The translations under genes were made by a program, and so were the position numbers. DNA of 64,000 nt from Nonomuraea aurantiaca (lineage in GTDB: Bacteria; Actinomycetota; Actinomycetes; Streptosporangiales; Streptosporangiaceae), in assembly GCF_020215705.1 (NCBI RefSeq), contig NZ_JAIWNB010000013.1, forward strand, positions 1 through 64,000, read 5' to 3'. How positions within the stretch are numbered: position 1 is the first letter of the stretch; every line of letters starts with the position of its first letter. Below the pieces are notes generated by a model. It was given only the letters and a program-made list of their open reading frames with translations. It did no database searches and had not been told where the DNA came from. Below, piece by piece: positions 26,365 through 32,969 of the stretch.

Positions 26365-27783
26365 CTACTCCTGTTCCTCGTCGGCGGGCGGGCTCGGCCG
26401 GCTTCCGAGCATGAACTCGCCCACGCTCGCCTCGATCGCCGGATCGGCTCCCGTGGCCTCGTTGAAGGCCGGCGCGTCACCTCCGCCGAGACCGGAGGCG
26501 GCCAGTCCCATCGCGGTCGCGACCAGGTACATGGTCTGGAAGAGCACCCCGACATGCTTGAGGACCAGCGCGTACGGCATCTCCTCGTACGTCCACATCA
26601 CCCGCCCGAACCTGGCCGACACCACGATCAGGACCTGGGGCAGCGTGGTGGTGGCCGCCGCCCGGCCCGCGGTCGTGAGCAGCCGCCCGACCGCCGGGCC
26701 GGGGTCGCTGACCAGGCGCAGGCTGTGCTCGTGCGCGTCGTAGTGGTACATGCCCGGCGCCAGCCCCGCGACGTTCCGGACGACCGGGTACAACTCCAGC
26801 TCGTCGACCCCGCCGCCGGCGGGACGGGGCGTGTCGACGTACTCCACGCCGTCCCACACGTTGACCCGGCGCACCCGCGCACATCGGTAGAGCAGCTCCG
26901 CGAGCTGATCGACCGTGATCGGGCGGTCGTCGTCGTGCTCGCGGATCGAGCGCCGCTCCTCGATGGCGTCGGTCAACCCGAGGTCGCGCCCGCGGATCTC
27001 GTCCAGGTCCGGCACCCGCAGGTCGATCGCGGGTCCCGGATAGGGTTCCCGGTGCGCGGGGAGCGGAGGGAACTTGCCTTGGCCCCATTTCGTCCGGCCG
27101 AATCCGGCGTCCAAGTAGCCCCCGTTCCCGTTGCGGCTTCGGGAGTGGAACCACAGGTCGTGCGGTCGCCACTGGCGCAGACGCCACTCGGACTCCGCGT
27201 CGCTCCCGGCGGGGATCGCGATGCCGGTCCAGCTCAGATCCCGCAGCAGCCTGGCGATCAGCTCTTCGGGCAACGGGCCCTTCAACGTGCCGGCCGACAG
27301 CGGCCGCGCCAGCTCCGTGAGCATGGCCGCGACTTCCGGGGCATGGATCAGCACCTGTGCCCACGAGGCCGGCGCCTCGGCGAGGATGTCCTCCCCCTCA
27401 CGCCGGAACACCGCGAAACCGGACAGCTTCACCTCGTCGTCGATGTCCTGCTCCACCTCGGGGGCGGGCGGCCGGACGGGCTGCACCGTGTACAACGGCC
27501 TGCCGAGATGGCTCAGCGTGGTCGTCACCCATCCCCCGCTCCGCAGGGCCCCGAGGAAGTCCGGGTCGGACTCACCGATCGCCGTCAGCTCCGACGGCGG
27601 GCACGGCCCCTCGGCCAGGCGACGCAGTACGGCACGGCCGCCCGCGCCCACCGGCCCGAACGAGGCCACCCTCCGCCACAGATCATGACGGAACAGGTGC
27701 AGCTCGCCGTCCGCGCCCGTCGCGCTGTAGACCCCCGGCCGCAGCCGCAGATGTTCCTCGTACGCCGGAGCCTCCCCGGTCAT
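26365..27783 (-). CDS. SagB-type azoline dehydrogenase (TbtE-like)
   Basis: 472 aa. ATG at 27783 has GGAAGTGG just upstream and overlaps the preceding stop (ATGA). An N-terminal region of about 240 residues precedes a nitroreductase/SagB FMN domain: AIEERRSIREHDDDRPITV, LAELLYRCARVRR, RPAGGGVDELELYPVV, GLAPGMYHYDAHEHSL, and LVATAMGLAASGLGGGD. It would oxidise azolines to thiazoles and oxazoles using FMN. The usual (R)RS.R anchor and the PS.GGL..ELY-like motif are present. It sits between the predicted pyridine synthase and the RRE partner, as in tbt. Confidence 0.9.
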   Translation of the reverse strand: MTGEAPAYEEHLRLRPGVYSATGADGELHLFRHDLWRRVASFGPVGAGGRAVLRRLAEGPCPPSELTAIGESDPDFLGALRSGGWVTTTLSHLGRPLYTVQPVRPPAPEVEQDIDDEVKLSGFAVFRREGEDILAEAPASWAQVLIHAPEVAAMLTELARPLSAGTLKGPLPEELIARLLRDLSWTGIAIPAGSDAESEWRLRQWRPHDLWFHSRSRNGNGGYLDAGFGRTKWGQGKFPPLPAHREPYPGPAIDLRVPDLDEIRGRDLGLTDAIEERRSIREHDDDRPITVDQLAELLYRCARVRRVNVWDGVEYVDTPRPAGGGVDELELYPVVRNVAGLAPGMYHYDAHEHSLRLVSDPGPAVGRLLTTAGRAAATTTLPQVLIVVSARFGRVMWTYEEMPYALVLKHVGVLFQTMYLVATAMGLAASGLGGGDAPAFNEATGADPAIEASVGEFMLGSRPSPPADEEQE

Positions 27784-28808
27784 GATCCACTTCCTTCCAG
27801 GTACGCCTCCACGGTGCCGGCGAGCAGATGACACAGGAGAAAGCGCTCGACCGGGACGACGCCGAGCCGGGTCATGTGCAGATAAGTGAGGTTGAGCATC
27901 AGCCGGTACAAGAGGAACTCGGGCGCGTCCCGGATCTCCGCCCACACGGGATCGGCGTAACCCGCGCGATGAAAGGGACTCGACTCGGCCAGCTTCGACT
28001 CCTGCTCGGCGCTGACGGTCGGCACGACGAACGCGCCCTGTTCGAGGAGCCGCGCCCCCCGCCGTCGATACGGGATGAGCGCGGCCTCCCAGTCGGCCAG
28101 CAGGGCGGCGTCCACGTCGTCGCCGCCGAGCACCTCCCGCAGCTGGGCAAGGAGGATCGGGCGGTGTTCGCGGTAGTAGCCGTCCCACGTCGGCCTCATC
28201 CCGCGCGCTTCCGGAAAGGTCGACAGGAACGCCTCGGCGTGGGACCTGAAGGTGAAGTACCCCTGAGAGATGTCGGTGCCCGACAGGCGGTGCGCCGTCG
28301 CCACCATCAGCTTGAACGCCAGCTGCCGCCGTCGCGCGCCGCCCCCGGCCTCGGTCATCGCGAAGGCGAGGTCGGTGGTGTCGGCGTAGAAGTCCGCCAC
28401 GAGGTCGGCCATGTGCGGCCCGCCCAGTACCTCTGTCCGGTCGTCGTACTCGGCGACGCGCAGGGTGTTGTCGGGAAACCACGGCGTCAGAGGGCCGGAC
28501 TCCCGTTCCAGCTCGGCCAGCCGCTGATGCGCGGAGAGCTCCTTCTGGGGGTCGAGCGGCAGGGACGAAGGGCGCTCGGCCAGGCAGCCGCCGATGATCT
28601 TCTCCGCGGCCGGCCGCACCACGTGCGTGAAGGTGTCGTGGTCGGTACGGAAATTGAGCCGCAGATGCGGCCCCTGCCGCCAGTGCCGCGTGTAGTAGAG
28701 CCCCTCCACCTGCCCGGCCAGCTCACGGAAGAGCGGGCGTACGCCGTGCAGGATCAACGGGTCCTTGTCATGGTCGTAGTAGCGGACGTGAATGCTGTTC
28801 CAGCGCAC
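27780..28808 (-). CDS. Predicted thiopeptide [4+2] pyridine synthase (TbtD-like)
   Basis: 342 aa from GTG at 28808 after GGGAG. It is a thiopeptide-type bacteriocin biosynthesis protein of the SpaB_C fold. The start WNSIHVRYYDHDKDPLILHGVRPLF, followed by LYYTRHWRQGPHLRLNF, is typical of the class that catalyses the aza-cycloaddition between two dehydroalanines, closing the macrocycle and expelling the leader. Long helical regions with LPLDP and PFHRAGY are also seen. Assignment as the cyclase rather than the eliminase rests on the second position after the dehydratase (tbt order) and on the YYDHDKD motif. It starts 3 bp after the upstream stop. Confidence 0.8.
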   Translation of the reverse strand: MRWNSIHVRYYDHDKDPLILHGVRPLFRELAGQVEGLYYTRHWRQGPHLRLNFRTDHDTFTHVVRPAAEKIIGGCLAERPSSLPLDPQKELSAHQRLAELERESGPLTPWFPDNTLRVAEYDDRTEVLGGPHMADLVADFYADTTDLAFAMTEAGGGARRRQLAFKLMVATAHRLSGTDISQGYFTFRSHAEAFLSTFPEARGMRPTWDGYYREHRPILLAQLREVLGGDDVDAALLADWEAALIPYRRRGARLLEQGAFVVPTVSAEQESKLAESSPFHRAGYADPVWAEIRDAPEFLLYRLMLNLTYLHMTRLGVVPVERFLLCHLLAGTVEAYLEGSGS

Positions 28809-28811
28809 GGA

Positions 28812-29846
28812 CTATCTCCCCTCATCCGCGAGCACGGCCACCGCGTCCGCGCACAGCCGACGGACGGCCCCCTCTTCGTCCACGGTCACCCCCAGCCGGT
28901 TGCAGACCAGGTGAGCGCAGATGTCCAGAACGGTGAGGACCTGCCGCGTCTTGACCGCGCCCTCCCCCTCCCAGCCTCGGGGCGGTGGCTCGAACCGGCC
29001 GGCGGCGGCCTCGGCGGCCAGCGCGTCACGGAGCGTGGACACCGATCGCGCCCAATCCGCCAGGGAGCCCGGCCCGGAGACGTGCTCCAGGTGCGTGGCG
29101 AGCTCTCTCATCCGGCGAGCGAGCCCGATGACGCGATCACGCTGACGTCCTGCCGGTCGCTCGGCCGGTTGGGTGAAGCGGGCCTCGGCCGCGTCACCAG
29201 GCCGACGGCCCCGGGTCGCGCCGCCAGGCCGACCGGCCTCGGCCTCGTCGCCGGGCCGGTCCTGGTCGATGCTGACCCACGGCGCCAGCCGGGCCGCATC
29301 CTGCTCACCGCAGAACCAGGTGAGCAGGATCATCGCGGCTCCCGCCGTGGTGCGGTCCGCCGGCCGCAGGCCGTCGCGCAGCAGGCCGAGGGCGATGCGG
29401 CTGGACTCCGCGAAGTGCCGCTCCACCGCCTCCATCGAGGCCCCGGTGCCGTAGCGGCCGTGCTCACGCCGGTAGGGGATGAACGCCACGGAATTGTTCG
29501 GGAAGAGCCGCTCCGTATGGCCGGGAAGCCCCTCCCACTGCGCCAGGGCCTCGCCTATGCCGGCATAGTCCCGCTGGCTCATGGACCGACCCGCCGGATT
29601 CTCGGCGAGATACTTCTCGAACCTCACCGAGATGACCCGTTCCACCTCGGCCCGGCGCGCGGGGTCGGTGGGCAGCGCGCGGAACCGCAGATGCGGCCCT
29701 CCGTCCCAGTACCTCAGGAAGAACGCGGCCTCCGCGAGCCCGCGCCCGGCCAGCTCGGCGATCAGCGGACCGGCCGCGTCCGTCAGCAGCCCGTCCAGGT
29801 TCTCGTGATAGAAGACGTGGGCGCTGACCCAGTCCGATTCATGCAT
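28812..29846 (-). CDS. Predicted glutamate-elimination subunit of split LanB dehydratase (TbtC-like)
   Basis: 344 aa. The chosen ATG at 29846 overlaps the LanB stop in ATGCATGA. SpaB_C fold: DWVSAHVFYHENLDGLLT near the N-terminus, then FFLRYWDGGPHLRFRALP, the Arg-containing motif used for beta-elimination of glutamate from glutamylated Ser/Thr. Later RLFPNNSVAFIPYRREHGRYG and LTVLDICAHLVCNRLGV are also family features. A low-complexity Gly/Pro/Arg-rich insert with repeated RPG and GDEAEA-like runs lies near residues 200-240. It acts with the following LanB N-domain protein, because that protein lacks this domain. Confidence 0.83.
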   Translation of the reverse strand: MHESDWVSAHVFYHENLDGLLTDAAGPLIAELAGRGLAEAAFFLRYWDGGPHLRFRALPTDPARRAEVERVISVRFEKYLAENPAGRSMSQRDYAGIGEALAQWEGLPGHTERLFPNNSVAFIPYRREHGRYGTGASMEAVERHFAESSRIALGLLRDGLRPADRTTAGAAMILLTWFCGEQDAARLAPWVSIDQDRPGDEAEAGRPGGATRGRRPGDAAEARFTQPAERPAGRQRDRVIGLARRMRELATHLEHVSGPGSLADWARSVSTLRDALAAEAAAGRFEPPPRGWEGEGAVKTRQVLTVLDICAHLVCNRLGVTVDEEGAVRRLCADAVAVLADEGR

Positions 29847-32529
29847 GCCGGCCGTCCTGGTCAGAGATCTCGATGAGAAATTCGGTGACGCTGGGGTCAT
29901 CGGGGTCCGGCCCCAGCGCGTCCGCGAAGTCGGGCAGCACCTCGTCGAAGATCACCATCGGCCCCGAACTCGCCAGCATCTTCTCGAAGGCCGTGACCAG
30001 GAACCAGTTGGCGAAGTCGACGTAGACGGGCTTGCGGGATTTGTCGAAAATCCACTGCGTCCAGTCCCCCTCGCCCTCACCCTCGTCCGGCCGGGCGAAC
30101 CGGACGAAAGATCGCACCGGGAGGTCGTGCTCGTGCAGCCACGCCACCAGACGCAGCAGGTAGGCGGCGTCGCCCTCGCCCTTGGCCCGTTCCGGAAGCA
30201 TCTCCTTCGGCACGATCCGGCGGGCGCGCTGGATCACCACGCCGCCGATCTCCACGCGGGGATAGGCCACCAACGACGAGGGGAGGTCCAGATCGGTCTC
30301 ATCCGCCAGCAACGGGATGCTGGGATGCACGTAGTGCGTCTCTCCCGAGACCTGGATCAGCAGCCGAGCCGCCGGTGGGAGCAGCAGGTCGGACATCATG
30401 CCCAGATGCAGGGCGGAAAGATCGGCGCCCAGCCGTTCCGAGACCACCTTGAGCAGGCCGCTGCGCGGATCGAGGACCATCTCGAGGTCTCCGAGCGGGA
30501 TGCGCTCTTCGGCGGGACGGCTGCTGACCGCGAACGGATAGTCGATCTCGTACGCCACATGCGGCACCCGTCTGTTCAACGCCGAGGCGGCCACTCCGCC
30601 CAGCTCGGCGAGCACCCGGGCACTCGGCCGACGCTCCGTGGCCTGGCTCTCGCCCGTCGCCTCCGCCATCAGGGCCAGCACCCTGCTCCGTCCACGGCCG
30701 TAACCGGTGTGCGCCGCGTTGAGCACCAGGCCGATCCCGCCGTGACCGGGGACGACCTGCACATAGCAGGCGAGGGAGCGCGGCGGCACCACCCAGGACG
30801 GCCAGTTCTCCGTCAGCTTCCTGATCAGCTCCGCCGGGACGCTCACGACGCCGTCGCTCTCCGGCTGGGCGAGCACCGCCTGACGGGCCTCCCGCTGGAT
30901 CGCGGCCAGCTCCCGAAGCCGTGGGAGCGGGCTCTCGGACAGAGCGCCGCCCGCCCCCAGGGACGGGCCCATCAGCCGGGCGACCTCGCGCGCCGCATCG
31001 CTCAGCTCGGCGGCCTCGCCGTCCTGGGCGAGCACCTCCTGGAGCGCCCGGTGCAGCACGAGGAGGGGAACGCGGGCGTCCGGGCCGAACCGCTCGGAGA
31101 AGTAGGCGCCGAGGGCGATCCGGAACGGCAGCGTCAGATCGAAGGCGCCCAGCCAGCGCCGTACCACGTCCAGGTCGTCGAGCGCCGGACGCCATGCCGC
31201 CGACCCGGCCTCCGCCACCGGGCCCGTGAAGACGGCGTTCTCGCGGAAGGTGTGCCGGCCCTGCCCGTCGAGCGCGGCCGGCTCGAAGCCGAGCGGCTCC
31301 GCCAGGTCGGTGAGCGCGGCTTCCAGTTCGTGCTGCCGCTTCCAGTGCCCTTCGACGTCGTCCACGACCACGGGCAGCCGCGCCTGCCGGCGTACCCGCC
31401 GCAGCGCGTGGACGACGTCCGCGAAGTCGGCTCCCCCATGGGCGGCGACCCAGTCGGCCAGGTCGCCCAGCGGGTCGGCCGACTGGTCGGCGACGGGGTG
31501 CTGCTCCTCCAGGAGCCCGGCCCGCACCAACGCCTGGAGAAACGCCTCGACCGGGGCCGCGTCGGCGGCGCCGCCCGACAGGCGGGAGCGGAGCTCGACC
31601 AGCGTGAGCGGCGGGCGGTGCGCCGCCAGGCTCAGGCACGCCTCGACCGCGGCGGTGGCCGGCAGGCTCACGATGGGTTCCTCGGTGGAGCGCCCAATGA
31701 AGCTGACGGTCCCGTCCTGGAGGGTCGCACTCGGGTTGACCCGCAGGACCAGGTGCCGGGCCAGGCGTGGATCGCGGGTGAGCGTCTCGCCGATCCGCTG
31801 GAGGAGGAAGGTGTGGATCTCGAGCACTCCCTGGATCTCCGCGGGAGCGAACCGTACGGGCGGTTCACCTGGTTCACCTGGTTCACCTGGTTCGCCGTCC
31901 GCCCACGCCCCCGTGCCACTCGCCATGAAGGTGCCGTAGGGGCTCGTCTTGGCGGCCGCTCTCGCCAGGTACTTCGCCAACCGGGCCATGGACTGCCTGC
32001 GCGGTCGCCGCCGCGCGTCCGCCAGCCACTTGGCCAGCTCGCCGAACAGGGCCGGGCTGGCTTGCGACAGTGCCCGGCGGAAGCCCGGATGTCCGGCCAC
32101 GTCACGCAGGACCAGCTCCTTCTCCCGCAGTTCGGCGGCGAACACGTCGTCGAGCGCGCGTCGCCCCTCGTCGAGCCGATGCCTGGTGACGATCCAGGAT
32201 TCGATCGCGTCGCCGATCTCGGCGGGGAGCAGCGCGGCGACACGCGCGTTCCATTCGGTGTCGCGGGGCAGTCGTCGCTGGTGCAGCGCCCGGCGCAGGC
32301 CGACCAGAGCCGGCTTGGCCGTCCCGTGGTCCAGCGCTCCGATCAGGGGATACAGGGCCTCGGACAACGCCTCGCCGTCGCGCCGTAACGTGGCCGCCTG
32401 CCGGGCCAGCCCTTCCGCCCGGCCGTACGCGCCGTCCAGGCGTAGCCGCGACAACGCCGCCACCGGCACACCCGCGACCCGCACCACGACGGACGACTCC
32501 ACGTGGGCGCCGCTCGTTAAGATCACCAT
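29839..32529 (-). CDS. Glutamylating LanB-type dehydratase, N-terminal domain protein (TbtB-like)
   Basis: About 896 aa. It transfers glutamate from glutamyl-tRNA to Ser/Thr of the precursor, the first half of dehydroalanine formation. The lant_dehydr_N pattern is present: VVVRVAGVPVAALSRLRLDG, the helix with ELVLRDVAGHPGFRRALSQASP, LAKYLARAAAKTSPYGTFMASGTG, and GYGRGRSR. It lacks the SpaB_C domain, which is encoded downstream. ATG 32529 (or GTG 32526) follows GGGGAGGAA; an in-frame ATG at 32568 has no ribosome site and lies in a hairpin loop. Codon 4 is a rare TTA (32518-32520), suggesting bldA-type control. Confidence 0.9.
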   Translation of the reverse strand: MVILTSGAHVESSVVVRVAGVPVAALSRLRLDGAYGRAEGLARQAATLRRDGEALSEALYPLIGALDHGTAKPALVGLRRALHQRRLPRDTEWNARVAALLPAEIGDAIESWIVTRHRLDEGRRALDDVFAAELREKELVLRDVAGHPGFRRALSQASPALFGELAKWLADARRRPRRQSMARLAKYLARAAAKTSPYGTFMASGTGAWADGEPGEPGEPGEPPVRFAPAEIQGVLEIHTFLLQRIGETLTRDPRLARHLVLRVNPSATLQDGTVSFIGRSTEEPIVSLPATAAVEACLSLAAHRPPLTLVELRSRLSGGAADAAPVEAFLQALVRAGLLEEQHPVADQSADPLGDLADWVAAHGGADFADVVHALRRVRRQARLPVVVDDVEGHWKRQHELEAALTDLAEPLGFEPAALDGQGRHTFRENAVFTGPVAEAGSAAWRPALDDLDVVRRWLGAFDLTLPFRIALGAYFSERFGPDARVPLLVLHRALQEVLAQDGEAAELSDAAREVARLMGPSLGAGGALSESPLPRLRELAAIQREARQAVLAQPESDGVVSVPAELIRKLTENWPSWVVPPRSLACYVQVVPGHGGIGLVLNAAHTGYGRGRSRVLALMAEATGESQATERRPSARVLAELGGVAASALNRRVPHVAYEIDYPFAVSSRPAEERIPLGDLEMVLDPRSGLLKVVSERLGADLSALHLGMMSDLLLPPAARLLIQVSGETHYVHPSIPLLADETDLDLPSSLVAYPRVEIGGVVIQRARRIVPKEMLPERAKGEGDAAYLLRLVAWLHEHDLPVRSFVRFARPDEGEGEGDWTQWIFDKSRKPVYVDFANWFLVTAFEKMLASSGPMVIFDEVLPDFADALGPDPDDPSVTEFLIEISDQDGRHA

Positions 32530-32550
32530 TTCCTCCCCGAAGCGCCGGAG

Positions 32551-32581
32551 CCGGGCCGCGGGCGCCATGCCGGCGGCCCGG
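32551..32581 (-). promoter_or_regulatory. Hairpin between precursor gene and dehydratase gene
   Basis: CCGGGCCGC (32551-32559) and GCGGCCCGG (32573-32581) are perfect 9-bp arms around a 13-nt loop. It lies 8 bp after the precursor stop codon and before the favoured dehydratase start at 32529. Such a stem, with no T-run, fits a partial terminator or RNA-stability element that lets precursor mRNA exceed enzyme mRNA. It could also hide the alternative ATG at 32568, which falls in the loop. Confidence 0.55.
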
Positions 32582-32588
32582 CCGGGAA

Positions 32589-32777
32589 TCAGCTGCTGCT
32601 CGAGCTCGTCGACGACGTCGAGGTGCTGCAGACGCTCGGGCAGAGCACGGACGCGCCGTTCTCCGCCATCCCGTGGCCCGCGGTCAGAGATTCGATGGCA
32701 AGACCGCTGTCAGCGAGGTCGAAAACGTCCATCGGCAGATTCTTGAGGTCGAAGTCGAGCTTCTGGGAAATGCTCAT
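32589..32777 (-). CDS. Thiopeptide precursor peptide
   Basis: 62 aa from ATG 32777; AAAGG lies 11 nt upstream. The leader (about 1-42) is of the thiomuracin type: LKNLPMDVFDLADSGLA then IESLTAGHGMAENGA. The predicted core (43-62) is SVLCPSVCSTSTSSTSSSSS: two Cys, one Pro, and 12 consecutive Ser/Thr at the end. Ser43 would be the dehydroalanine that enters the pyridine. The residue after it is Val, not Cys, so the usual azole next to the pyridine is missing; lactazole (Ser-Trp) is the nearest precedent I know. Candidates for the second cycloaddition Ser are core positions 9, 11, 13 and 14. It is followed by the complete set of modifying enzymes in one operon. Confidence 0.92.
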   Translation of the reverse strand: MSISQKLDFDLKNLPMDVFDLADSGLAIESLTAGHGMAENGASVLCPSVCSTSTSSTSSSSS

Positions 32778-32898
32778 TTTCTTTTCAGCCTTTCTCGGGA
32801 GAAAATCGTGAGACCCATAGCCGTGCATCATCGGTCCCCTGCTTACCTCCAGGAAACCCGCGGCTGATGGCTTCCGACGGAAGGCTAACCCCGACGCG

Positions 32899-32935
32899 TG
32901 GAGAACAGCCTTTCTCCGGCCTGTCACCGACCTGT
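32899..32935 (-). promoter_or_regulatory. Candidate SARP box and palindrome upstream of the precursor gene
   Basis: On the minus strand GACAGGT (32935-32929) and GACAGGC (32924-32918) are direct heptamer repeats exactly 11 bp apart, the spacing used by SARP activators. Directly downstream is an inverted repeat GGAGAA-6 nt-TTCTCC (32899-32916). The site lies about 140 bp upstream of the precursor start and within the 192-bp gap after the SARP gene. No confident -10 box was found 8 bp downstream of the repeats, so the assignment is tentative. Confidence 0.45.
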
Positions 32936-32969
32936 CGGCGCGCTGAATCGCTTCTTGGAAAGGCCGCTC

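Noticed and set aside
27784-28482. Upstream extension of the SagB-type dehydrogenase gene
   Set aside because: It overlaps the preceding SpaB_C gene in another frame and has no family similarity. The start at 27783 with GGAAGTGG and ATGA overlap explains the gene.
32778-32927. N-terminal extension of the precursor frame by 50 codons
   Set aside because: The extension is basic and unlike any thiopeptide leader; the leader MSISQKLDFDL... begins at 32777.
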